From contig CALGYZ010000092.1 in the NCBI GenBank assembly GCA_937934645.1, positions 1-21,805 on the forward strand: a stretch of 21,805 bases of DNA, written 5' to 3'. Source of the stretch: an uncultured Bacillaceae bacterium (GTDB lineage: Bacteria > Bacillota > Bacilli > Bacillales > Caldibacillaceae). The position numbers and the translations under genes were made by a program. This document shows, piece by piece, positions 14,921 to 21,805 of the stretch (its first letter is position 1; each line of letters starts with the position of its first letter). The notes below the pieces were generated by a model. It was not told the DNA's origin, did no database searches, and was given only the letters and a program-made list of their open reading frames with translations.

Positions 14921-16018
14921 TTATTTGGTGACAGCTCCTTTTTTCTCGTACTCTTCTGCCAGTTTGTCAATTTCCTTTTTCAACTCTTCCACCATGATTT
15001 CTTCCGGGACTTTACGGATGATTTTTCCTTTGCGGAATAAAAGACCTTCTCCGCGGCCGCCAGCAATCCCGATGTCCGCTTCTTTTGCCTCTCCTGGGCC
15101 GTTCACTGCACAACCGAGGACGGAAACTTTGATCGGTGCTTTTATATTTTGAATGTACTCTTCAACTTCATTGGCAATTTTGAATAAATCAATTTCAATC
15201 CGGCCGCATGTCGGACAGGAAACTAAAGTCGCCGCATTGGATATTAATCCGAATCCTTTCAGTAACTCTCTGGCCACTTTTACTTCCTCGACAGGGTCGG
15301 CACTTAATGAAATTCTCAGTGTATTCCCGATTCCTTTGCTTAAAATCGCACCAAGTCCTGCAGCGCTTTTCACCGTTCCGGCAAAACGGGTGCCGGATTC
15401 AGTAATTCCAAGATGGAGAGGATAGTCAAAAGTTCTCGCTGCTTTTTCATAAGCTTCGATCGCCAGGTTAACGTCCGAAGCTTTTAAGGAGACGATTATA
15501 TCATGAAAATCGAGCTCTTCTAAAATCCGGATATGATGAAGGGCGCTTTCCACCATTCCGTCTGCTGTCGGATAACCATACTTATCAAGAATGTGCTTTT
15601 CCAGAGAACCGGCATTTACACCGATCCGGATCGGAATGCCTTTTTTCTTGGCCGCTTCCACAACCGCTTCCACTTTTTCTCGGCGTCCGATATTCCCCGG
15701 GTTGATCCGGACTTTGTCAACCCCGCCTTCTATAGCTTTCAAGGCCAGTTTGTAATTGAAATGAATATCCGCCACGAGGGGAATATGAATCCGTTTTTTT
15801 ATTTCCGGAATTGCTTCCGCTGCCCGTTCATCCGGCACCGCTACGCGGATGATCTGGCAGCCTGCTTCTTCCAGTTGATGAATTTGTTTCACCGTTGCTT
15901 CAACATCGTGGGTCTTAGTCGTCGTCATACTTTGAATGTATACATGATTATCCCCGCCGATGGTAAGATCGCCTACTTTTACCGGTCGGGTTTTCGTGCG
16001 ATGTATAATTTCACCCAA
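14921..16018 (-). CDS. ispG: IspG (GcpE), HMBPP synthase
   Basis: This 365-residue 4Fe-4S enzyme converts MEcPP to HMBPP, the step before IspH. An N-terminal TIM-barrel with VYIQSMTTTKTHDVEATV and RINPGNIGRREKV is followed by the Fe-S domain. That domain has Cys268 and Cys271 (SCPTCGR), Cys303 (LGCAVNGPGE) and Glu310, the usual three-Cys-one-Glu set. The frame opens at GTG 16039, but TTG 16018 is preceded by AAGGGAGAG (minus strand). It also gives the same N-terminal length before HRTKTRPVKVG as I recall for B. subtilis. It lies 104 bases after yqfZ; it may be read with the upstream genes or from its own promoter. Confidence 0.95.
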   Translation of the reverse strand: MGEIIHRTKTRPVKVGDLTIGGDNHVYIQSMTTTKTHDVEATVKQIHQLEEAGCQIIRVAVPDERAAEAIPEIKKRIHIPLVADIHFNYKLALKAIEGGVDKVRINPGNIGRREKVEAVVEAAKKKGIPIRIGVNAGSLEKHILDKYGYPTADGMVESALHHIRILEELDFHDIIVSLKASDVNLAIEAYEKAARTFDYPLHLGITESGTRFAGTVKSAAGLGAILSKGIGNTLRISLSADPVEEVKVARELLKGFGLISNAATLVSCPTCGRIEIDLFKIANEVEEYIQNIKAPIKVSVLGCAVNGPGEAKEADIGIAGGRGEGLLFRKGKIIRKVPEEIMVEELKKEIDKLAEEYEKKGAVTK

Positions 16019-16122
16019 ATTTTTTCTCTCCCTTATCACATAAGTTATGATTTTTTGGATATAATTTTTCTCTATTACGATAATATTCTATCAATAATCA
16101 GGATTAAGTAGCAACAGAAAGA

Positions 16123-16455
16123 TTACCGCGCATCATTTAAGTAGGTATGTTGGCCGTAAACCGGAATTTTATAAATTTCCCCCGGCACCATATTTTCCGG
16201 TTTGATACCGTTTAAATATATGAAATCACGTACCATTGTGTCTACGGGAACATTATCTGGAAAACCGCCCTGCTGCTCGATTAACGATAACAGTGTATCC
16301 CCGGGATTTGTACGCGTTTCGATATACGGTATTTCATGGTCTGTAACCGATGTTTCCTCTTGAATGAACCGACTTGGAAGAGTTCCTTTCGTCAGATCAA
16401 TATATACGGCGAAAAGAAGAAGACAAAAAAGAATGATTCCGGACAGCTTTTTCAT
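16123..16455 (-). CDS. yqfZ: YqfZ-like LysM-type secreted or anchored protein
   Basis: This 110-residue protein has an N-terminal hydrophobic segment (about 5-22), acting as a signal or anchor after KK. A LysM-like domain occupies about 48-100, with NPGDTLLSLIEQQ at its start and PENMVPGEIYKIPVY at its end. LysM domains bind peptidoglycan glycans, so it probably sits at the cell-wall face of the membrane. It matches the position of B. subtilis yqfZ just upstream of ispG. ATG 16455 follows AGAGGTGAG (minus strand); a GTG three codons earlier overlaps that SD and is rejected. Its SD is part of a long-range inverted repeat. Confidence 0.78.
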   Translation of the reverse strand: MKKLSGIILFCLLLFAVYIDLTKGTLPSRFIQEETSVTDHEIPYIETRTNPGDTLLSLIEQQGGFPDNVPVDTMVRDFIYLNGIKPENMVPGEIYKIPVYGQHTYLNDAR

Positions 16456-16463
16456 ATCACTCA

Positions 16464-16549
16464 CCTCTGCCGGATATATCCGAATTTTAAATCTATTAAA
16501 TTTTATTCATAGATTGCTTGTTTATGCATATTTCAATCAACGGCAGAGG
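16464..16549 (-). promoter_or_regulatory. Long-range inverted repeat including the yqfZ SD
   Basis: CCTCTGCCG (16464-16472) and CGGCAGAGG (16541-16549) are perfect nine-base inverted repeats. They flank the 68 bases between the DUF1189 gene and yqfZ. In a minus-strand read-through transcript, the yqfZ SD (AGAGG) would be paired with the upstream arm. Confidence 0.35.
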
Positions 16550-16556
16550 AGAACCG

Positions 16557-17333
16557 TTAAACGGTCTTTACTTTCGGCAATTCTTTAACGGCAAGGAACA
16601 GCATGATCCCCATAACTCCCCATCTGATCAGTGTTGCAAACGGAACCGTTACTTTCAGGAAGTCCATGATGATGAAAAATACCGTAATCAACGTTATTGC
16701 ATAGGCGCTCATATTCCATAATTCCCCGAACAGAACCTTTCTTCCCATTAAATTTTTAAACAAAAGACCTCCTGCTGCGAGAACGGTAATGGCAACGAGA
16801 TGTGTGGCAAATTGAATAACGAGAAACAGTATGAAGAATATTATATAAAAGACAATGAGAAAAGGCTTTACAGAATCAACCATTTCTTCCAAATCCATTT
16901 TGGCTATTTTATTAATTCCAAGGTCTGAATAGGGAAGGGTTTCCGTCTGACCGTTTATCTGGACGACAAAATGATTGCGTAAAATTGCTACAGTATTATT
17001 TTTTTCCTTTTCAATTTGTTCCGGGGTGTACTCACCAGTATTATCAAAAATAAAAAACACGTTATGGTCTTGTTCGATAATGATCGGCTGTTTGTTTTCA
17101 GTAATTAACTGCCCGTTTTGAATTTCAAAATCCGGGACATCATTTTTTAACGTGTGCTCTACCGTATGGACGAGCAAGTTCATGGTCTGTATCAGATGGA
17201 TAAATACCGGAAGCATGGCAAAAAGGGATAGAATGGTTATGTAGAGAATGGTTTTACCGATTTTTTGATTCCGGAAACCTGCGATATCTTTCGGAGAATA
17301 TAAGCTTTTCACAAATTGCTGAAATATATTCAC
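16557..17333 (-). CDS. yqgB: DUF1189 family membrane protein (YqgB-like)
   Basis: This 258-residue membrane protein has one hydrophobic segment near the N-terminus (about 27-50). A hydrophilic region of about 100 residues follows (52-153), with DHNVFFIFDNTGEYTPEQIE and VQINGQTETLPYSDL. Four more segments lie at about 155-175, 178-197, 210-228 and 232-250. This is the DUF1189 layout; function is unknown. The start is GTG 17333, preceded by AAGGAGG about nine bases before (minus strand). It is the first gene of a possible DUF1189-yqfZ-ispG transcript and is divergent from sodA. It corresponds in position to B. subtilis yqgB. Confidence 0.8.
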   Translation of the reverse strand: MNIFQQFVKSLYSPKDIAGFRNQKIGKTILYITILSLFAMLPVFIHLIQTMNLLVHTVEHTLKNDVPDFEIQNGQLITENKQPIIIEQDHNVFFIFDNTGEYTPEQIEKEKNNTVAILRNHFVVQINGQTETLPYSDLGINKIAKMDLEEMVDSVKPFLIVFYIIFFILFLVIQFATHLVAITVLAAGGLLFKNLMGRKVLFGELWNMSAYAITLITVFFIIMDFLKVTVPFATLIRWGVMGIMLFLAVKELPKVKTV

Positions 17334-17487
17334 TTTTCAATGCCTCCTTGCGAATTTTTATTGATAATATTATCCCATAAATTATTTCGATTGAAAAACG
17401 ATATAAATCGCCAAAAGTAAGGAGTCAATGATTATATATTATTTATAAAATGTCAATGTAATTTTTTTGAAATTTAAGGCATAACAT

Positions 17488-17516
17488 TTGAATATGCTTC
17501 CTGAATTTGCTAATCT
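17488..17516 (+). promoter_or_regulatory. Sigma-A promoter of sodA
   Basis: TTGAAT (17488-17493), a 17-base spacer and TAATCT (17511-17516) suit sigma-A. The transcript would begin near 17523, about 50 bases before sodA, immediately before a perfect palindrome. Confidence 0.6.
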
Positions 17517-17526
17517 AATGTTACAA

Positions 17527-17545
17527 GCTTTAGTAATACTAAAGC
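17527..17545 (+). promoter_or_regulatory. 19-base perfect palindrome in the sodA leader
   Basis: GCTTTAGTA (17527-17535) and TACTAAAGC (17537-17545) are perfect inverted repeats around one A. The palindrome starts about four bases after the predicted transcript start. It may be an operator, or a 5' hairpin that stabilises a highly expressed mRNA. Confidence 0.5.
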
Positions 17546-17572
17546 GGAATACATAAAAAGGAGGAATTTTCA

Positions 17573-18178
17573 ATGGCTTTCGAATTACCAAAATTACCGT
17601 ATGATTACGACGCACTTGAGCCGCATATCGACAAGGAAACAATGAACATTCACCATACGAAACACCATAATACGTATGTTACGAATTTAAATAATGCTGT
17701 TAAAGGAACTGAATGGGAAAATAAAGACATTGAAGAAATTTTGTCCAACCTGGATCAAGTTCCGGAAAACATCCGTACTGCTGTACGTAATAATGGCGGA
17801 GGACATTACAACCATACGTTGTTCTGGCAAATCTTGTCACCGAACGGAGGCGGAGAGCCGAAAGGTGAGCTTCTGGAAGCAATCAATGCAAAATTCGGCA
17901 GCTTCAAAGCATTTAAAGAAGAATTCACAAAAGCAGCGATCGGCCGTTTCGGTTCCGGTTGGGCATGGCTGGTTGTCAACAATGGCGAATTGGAAGTAAC
18001 AAGCACACCGAACCAAGATACACCGCTCTCAGAAGGTAAAACTCCGATTCTCGGCATTGACGTTTGGGAGCACGCATATTACCTGAAATATCAAAACCGC
18101 CGTCCTGAATATGTTTCCGCATTCTGGAACGTCGTTAACTGGGACGAAGTTGAAAAGCGGTATAAAGCTGCCAAATAA
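17573..18178 (+). CDS. sodA: Superoxide dismutase, Mn-type
   Basis: This 201-residue enzyme converts superoxide to hydrogen peroxide and oxygen in the cytoplasm. The metal ligands are His27 (NIHHTKHH), His81 (GGHYNHTLFW), Asp163 and His167 (IDVWEHAYYLKYQNRR). The segments GGGHYNH and NQDTPLSEG are typical of Mn-dependent rather than Fe-dependent forms. Length is nearly equal to B. subtilis SodA. ATG 17573 follows AAAAAGGAGGAA, a very strong SD consistent with high expression. It is monocistronic, with its own promoter and terminator. Confidence 0.96.
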   Translation: MAFELPKLPYDYDALEPHIDKETMNIHHTKHHNTYVTNLNNAVKGTEWENKDIEEILSNLDQVPENIRTAVRNNGGGHYNHTLFWQILSPNGGGEPKGELLEAINAKFGSFKAFKEEFTKAAIGRFGSGWAWLVVNNGELEVTSTPNQDTPLSEGKTPILGIDVWEHAYYLKYQNRRPEYVSAFWNVVNWDEVEKRYKAAK

Positions 18179-18199
18179 CATTATATTACATGATTAAAA

Positions 18200-18226
18200 A
18201 CAGTAGCGGAAAGCTACTGTTTTTTT
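18200..18226 (+). terminator. Terminator of sodA
   Basis: ACAGTAGC (18200-18207) pairs perfectly with GCTACTGT (18213-18220) across five bases, followed by T to 18226. Confidence 0.92.
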
Positions 18227-18245
18227 ATCTTGAAAAAACGAATAT

Positions 18246-18284
18246 CTCCCCGTTCAATACAAACAATATGTTTGTAAAGGGGAG
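18246..18284 (+). promoter_or_regulatory. Nested inverted repeats covering the SD of the MFS gene
   Basis: An inner repeat TACAAAC (18258-18264) / GTTTGTA (18270-18276) lies within an outer repeat CTCCCC (18246-18251) / GGGGAG (18279-18284). The outer right arm is the SD (AAAGGGGAG) for ATG 18292. If transcribed from upstream, the hairpin would hide the SD. If transcription starts near 18265 from TTGAAA (18230-18235)/TTCAAT (18253-18258), the inner palindrome would instead be an operator. Confidence 0.45.
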
Positions 18285-18291
18285 TTTATCA

Positions 18292-19521
18292 ATGGACGCA
18301 CTTAAAAACAGAACTTTATTCGGTACAACTCATTTATCAAAAGATTTAATCATTTTACTGATGATCGGCGGTCTGTATTCTTTAAGTGTTGCCTTGTCCA
18401 ACACTTTTGTAAATGTTTATTTATGGAAACATACAGAGAACTTTTTCAAGATTGGGATTTATAATTTGACCATTGTTCTCGTTCAGCCGCTGGCATTTAT
18501 TTTGGCAGGAAGGATTGCCAAAAAAATTGACCGCATCATTGTTCTCCGTTTAGGGGTCATTTTCTTAGCGGTTTATTTCGTATCCGTTTTGTTAAGTGGA
18601 CATCAGGCGGAAAGGTTGTTGATTTTGCTCGGTGCCCTTCTTGGAGTCGGTTACGGGTTTTATTGGCTGGCTTATAATGTATTGACTTTTGAAATCACCG
18701 AGCCGGAAACCCGGGATTTTTTTAACGGCTTTTTAGGAATTTTAAATTCTTTGGGAGGAATGGCCGGCCCGTTGCTGGCGGGATATATCATTTCCCGATT
18801 CAAACATTTTACCGGATATACGGTGATTTTTGCCGTCTCCCTCATCCTTTTTGCCTGCGCGGCTTTTTTAAGTTTTTTTATGAAAAAGCGGTCTGCCAGG
18901 GGGGATTATTTTTTTGCTCGTATTATATTAGAACGGAAATATAATAAAAATTGGCGCATGGTCACCAATGCCACTTTTTTTCAAGGAATACGGGAGGGAA
19001 CTTTTGCTTTTATCATCAACATTTATGTTTATCTTGTCACCGGAAGTGAAATGGCATTGGGGACATATGCGTTTGTCAATTCAATCGTTTCTTTTATCAC
19101 ATACTTTCTGGCTTCCCGTTACATAAAAAGAAAAGACCGGAAAAAGGCCATTCTTTCCGGAGGATGTTTATTGTCTCTCTCGGTATTTCTCATCATCGGT
19201 AATGTGTCATACACTATGTTTTTACTCTATTCGGCACTAATTGCCTTTGCATATCCGCTTGTGCTCGTGCCGTTTTTATCCGCTTCGTATGATGTTATCG
19301 GAAAAGGATGGCGGGCAGGGGAAATGCGAATTGAGTATATTGTTGTTAAAGAATTATTTTTAAACGGGGGAAGAGCGGCGGCCATCATGATCTTTTTAAT
19401 AGCCGTTTCCTTTTTCCCGCTGAAAACAGTATTGCCGTATTTATTAGTTGTTTTCGGATCTGGTTATTTGTTTATATATTTATTCGTCCGCCATATTCAA
19501 CTGAAAGGGGTCGTATCATAA
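18292..19521 (+). CDS. yqgE: YqgE-like major facilitator superfamily transporter
   Basis: This 409-residue protein has about twelve hydrophobic segments, typical of MFS. A basic loop after segment 2 (GRIAKKIDRIIVLRLG, about 77-92) resembles the MFS motif A region. A long basic cytoplasmic loop (about 195-225) separates the two halves. The substrate cannot be inferred. Position before pbpA and after sodA matches B. subtilis yqgE. The open frame extends upstream to 18190, but that part contains the sodA terminator. ATG 18292 has AAAGGGGAG at proper spacing and is the chosen start. A weak terminator overlaps its stop. Confidence 0.87.
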   Translation: MDALKNRTLFGTTHLSKDLIILLMIGGLYSLSVALSNTFVNVYLWKHTENFFKIGIYNLTIVLVQPLAFILAGRIAKKIDRIIVLRLGVIFLAVYFVSVLLSGHQAERLLILLGALLGVGYGFYWLAYNVLTFEITEPETRDFFNGFLGILNSLGGMAGPLLAGYIISRFKHFTGYTVIFAVSLILFACAAFLSFFMKKRSARGDYFFARIILERKYNKNWRMVTNATFFQGIREGTFAFIINIYVYLVTGSEMALGTYAFVNSIVSFITYFLASRYIKRKDRKKAILSGGCLLSLSVFLIIGNVSYTMFLLYSALIAFAYPLVLVPFLSASYDVIGKGWRAGEMRIEYIVVKELFLNGGRAAAIMIFLIAVSFFPLKTVLPYLLVVFGSGYLFIYLFVRHIQLKGVVS

Positions 19522-19537
19522 CCCCCTCTTTTGTTTT
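19507..19537 (+). terminator. Probable terminator of the MFS gene
   Basis: GGGGT (19507-19511) and ACCCC (19521-19525) form a short stem overlapping the stop codon. T-rich DNA broken by C and G follows to 19537. The stem is short, so confidence is moderate. Confidence 0.5.
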
Positions 19538-19681
19538 CTTTTAATGTTCATGTTAAGAAGGAACAAAAACAATTCTATTTCATTATTTTTCTAGAAAAAA
19601 ACAAGTAAATACAATACAATAGTTATGATAGAAAAACAGAGCCCTGATTATAAATATCTGCCGCAGAAAGGGGTGAAGTTC

Positions 19682-21796
19682 GTGAAAAAATATAAACAGA
19701 AGAAAAAAAGAAGTCATATACCTGTCCGTATGAATATATTGTTTTTTGTTGTTTTTCTGCTATTTTCCGTTCTTGTACTGCGTCTCGGGGTAGTACAAAT
19801 TGTACAAGGGGAAGAATACAAAAAACAAGTTGAACGGACAGACGAAATTTCCGTAAATCATGCGGTTCCCCGCGGGGAAATTTATGATCGAAACTACAAT
19901 AAGGTTGTCTACAATGTTCCGCAAAAAGCGATTATGTATACACCGCCAAAAAATCCGAAGCCCGAAGAATTATATGAAATCGCGGTAAAATTAGGCGGGC
20001 TGATTGAAATGCCGGAGGCGGACAAGAAAAAAGTAACAGAACGGGACAAGAAAGATCTTTGGCTTCTGGAAAATGAAAACGGAAAAAGTAAAGTGACGAA
20101 AAAAGAAGAAAAAGAATTATCCGATAAAGAACTTTATCAGTTGAAACTGGACCGGATCACGGATGAAGAGCTGGAAACGGTTGACATAAACGTAGCAGCA
20201 ATTTTCCGGAAAATTGCCAGGGCCACGGAATTAACACCGACCATTGTAAAAAATGAAGGTGTTACCGATGAAGAGTATGCCATTGTCAGTGAAAACCTCG
20301 GAAATTTACCAAATGTTGAAGTGACGACTGACTGGAAACGGGCATACACTTATAAAGATGTATTCCGTGGAATGCTCGGAAGTGTTAAGGAAGGCTTACC
20401 GGAAGATAAAGTCAATTATTACAGATCAAAAGGTTACGGTCTAAATGACCGTGTCGGATACAGCTATATTGAAGAGTCGCTGGAAGATGTTTTGCAGGGA
20501 TCCAAGGCGAGAGTGAAGACAGTTACCGATAAAAACGGTGAAATTGTCGATATTGAAGTCATTTCAAACGGCCAGAGCGGAAGAGATGTCGTATTGACAA
20601 TTGACATGGAATTACAAAAAGAAGTGGAAAATATTATTCAGGAAGAATTGCGCCGGTTAAGCCAATATCCGCGCACAACTTATCTGGATAAGGCTTTCGT
20701 TGTTATGATGAACCCGAAAACCGGGGATATTTTGGCATTGGCCGGAAAGAAATATGATAAATCGAAAAAAGAATTTCTTGATTATGCCCACGGTACATTT
20801 ACGGCTTCCTTTGAACCCGGTTCGGTGGTTAAAGGAGCAACGGTGCTGATGGGATACGAAACAGGGGTAATTAAGCCCGGTTCTGTTTTAGTGGACGAGC
20901 CCATGGTCTTTAAAGACGGTACGCGGATCTCATCGGTATCCACGATGGGTGCCATTAATGACTTAACTGCATTGGAACGTTCTTCCAACATTTATATGGC
21001 AAAAATCGCGTTGGCTGTTGCAGGGGATACGTACCGTTACCGTGGCGGATTAAATGTTGATATGAATAAAATTACGGATATGCGAAAATATTATGCTCAG
21101 TTTGGTCTGGGGAATAAAACGGGGATCGGTTTTTCCAATGAAGTTCTCGGAATTCAGCGGACTCCGGATATGCCCGGTCATTTAATGTATTTAGCCTTTG
21201 GGCAATATGACACATATACGCCCATCCAGCTGGCGCAGTATGTTTCTACAATCGCTAATGACGGTTACCGGATGAAGCCGAGATTAATTAAAGAAATCCG
21301 TGAACCGACGGAAAACCGCCGGGATATTGGTCCAATTATAGAAGAAACCGAGCCAGTCGTATTGAACCGGCTGGATATGAAAGAGGAATGGATCGAACGG
21401 GTTCAGAAAGGCTTTTGGCGGGTCGTTAACGGCCCCCGCGGAACGGCAAGGGCATACTTCCATAACGTTCCAGTAACCGTAGCAGGAAAAACCGGAACGG
21501 CGCAAAGCTGGGTTGACGGTGTCCAAACTTATAATTTGACTTTCGTCGGTTATGCACCGTATGAAGATCCGGAAGTAGCAATTTCCGTTGTCGTTCCTAA
21601 CTCTTATTACGGTAACAGCCAGCCGTTTCCGATAAACCCGTCCAACAATATCGCACAAAAAGCATTGGAAAAGTATTTTGAACTGAAGGAAAAAAATAAC
21701 GGGAAAAAGGATAAGGATTCTGAAGAGAACCGTGCGGGGCAGGACGAAACCCCACAGGCTGAAAATGTAGAGTCAGAAACCGGCGAAGGCGAATAA
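19682..21796 (+). CDS. pbpA: PbpA, class B penicillin-binding protein (PBP2A)
   Basis: This 704-residue transpeptidase cross-links peptidoglycan in lateral wall elongation, usually with RodA and MreB. A short Lys-rich cytoplasmic tail (1-13) is followed by a membrane segment (about 16-36). The PBP dimerisation domain contains PRGEIYDRN, and a charged insert with ERDKKDLWLLE is typical of Bacillus PBP2A/PbpH. The transpeptidase domain has Ser381-Val-Val-Lys384 (catalytic Ser), Ser434-Ser-Asn436 and Lys603-Thr-Gly605. The C-terminus is a charged Glu/Asn/Lys tail (about 665-704). GTG 19682 follows AAAGGGGTGA; the upstream in-frame ATG 19625 lacks an SD. The gene is complete, ending nine bases before the window edge. 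Confidence 0.94.
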   Translation: MKKYKQKKKRSHIPVRMNILFFVVFLLFSVLVLRLGVVQIVQGEEYKKQVERTDEISVNHAVPRGEIYDRNYNKVVYNVPQKAIMYTPPKNPKPEELYEIAVKLGGLIEMPEADKKKVTERDKKDLWLLENENGKSKVTKKEEKELSDKELYQLKLDRITDEELETVDINVAAIFRKIARATELTPTIVKNEGVTDEEYAIVSENLGNLPNVEVTTDWKRAYTYKDVFRGMLGSVKEGLPEDKVNYYRSKGYGLNDRVGYSYIEESLEDVLQGSKARVKTVTDKNGEIVDIEVISNGQSGRDVVLTIDMELQKEVENIIQEELRRLSQYPRTTYLDKAFVVMMNPKTGDILALAGKKYDKSKKEFLDYAHGTFTASFEPGSVVKGATVLMGYETGVIKPGSVLVDEPMVFKDGTRISSVSTMGAINDLTALERSSNIYMAKIALAVAGDTYRYRGGLNVDMNKITDMRKYYAQFGLGNKTGIGFSNEVLGIQRTPDMPGHLMYLAFGQYDTYTPIQLAQYVSTIANDGYRMKPRLIKEIREPTENRRDIGPIIEETEPVVLNRLDMKEEWIERVQKGFWRVVNGPRGTARAYFHNVPVTVAGKTGTAQSWVDGVQTYNLTFVGYAPYEDPEVAISVVVPNSYYGNSQPFPINPSNNIAQKALEKYFELKEKNNGKKDKDSEENRAGQDETPQAENVESETGEGE

Positions 21797-21805
21797 AAAA
21801 GAGGA

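Noticed and set aside
15533..16111. 192-codon plus-strand frame
   Set aside because: It lies antisense over the well-supported ispG coding sequence, has no SD or recognisable motifs, and is a composition shadow.
17431..17456. Minus-strand promoter for the DUF1189 gene (TTGACA ... TATAAT)
   Set aside because: Both hexamers are good, but the spacer is only 14 bases, too short for sigma-A; real promoter not identified.
18190..18291. 34-codon extension upstream of the MFS gene
   Set aside because: It contains the sodA terminator, and ATG 18292 has a proper SD.
1..21805. CRISPR, tRNA, rRNA, prophage or transposase
   Set aside because: No repeat-spacer pattern, cloverleaf-like segment, rRNA core sequence or mobile-element protein was seen.

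Overview
The window is a stretch of core chromosome from a low-GC Gram-positive bacterium of the Bacillaceae. Evidence for this is the AT-rich intergenic DNA, strong AGGAGG-type Shine-Dalgarno (SD) sequences, TTG and GTG starts, sigma-A promoters, and a gene order closely matching the Bacillus subtilis yqzB(ccpN)-yqfL-dnaG-sigA ... sodA-yqgE-pbpA region. I cannot name the species. I see no tRNA, rRNA, CRISPR array, prophage or transposase gene.

Layout, left to right. (1) 93-1550 (+): CcpN, the gluconeogenesis repressor, and YqfL, its kinase/pyrophosphorylase-type modulator. (2) 1551-2100: a 550-base gap where relatives carry yqxD; no gene is visible. (3) 2101-5048 (+): DNA primase and the housekeeping sigma factor, ending in a strong terminator. 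(4) 5314-6453 (+): a solitary acyl-CoA dehydrogenase behind a probable CcpA (cre) site. (5) 6564-8894 (+): cytochrome c550, then trmK and a Nif3-like protein that overlap. (6) 8919-10688 (-): ispH and yqfQ, convergent with the preceding genes across a shared hairpin. (7) 10941-11834 (+): endonuclease IV, convergent with yqfT (-) across a 60-base hairpin element. (8) 12341-14400 (+): znuC-znuB-zur, a zinc uptake operon ending in its own repressor gene, with a near-perfect Zur box just after the promoter. (9) 14549-14878 (+): a small DUF4190 membrane protein. (10) 14921-17333 (-): ispG, a LysM-like protein and a DUF1189 membrane protein. (11) 17573-21796 (+): sodA, an MFS transporter and class B penicillin-binding protein PbpA.

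The genes are housekeeping: replication priming and transcription (dnaG, sigA), the last two isoprenoid MEP-pathway steps (ispG, ispH, both Fe-S enzymes), DNA repair and oxidative defence (nfo, sodA), zinc homeostasis, respiration (cccA), tRNA modification (trmK) and cell-wall elongation (pbpA).

I found no convincing undescribed multi-gene system. The more interesting signals are in non-coding DNA. Near-perfect palindromes sit on or just after the promoters of ccpN, ispH and sodA. Inverted repeats could hide the SD or start codon of yqfX, yqfZ and the MFS gene. An unusual terminal-inverted-repeat hairpin lies between nfo and yqfT. Compared with B. subtilis as I recall it, yqxD and cshB are missing and an acyl-CoA dehydrogenase has been added. 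Several starts were moved from the longest open frame to the codon with a proper SD.
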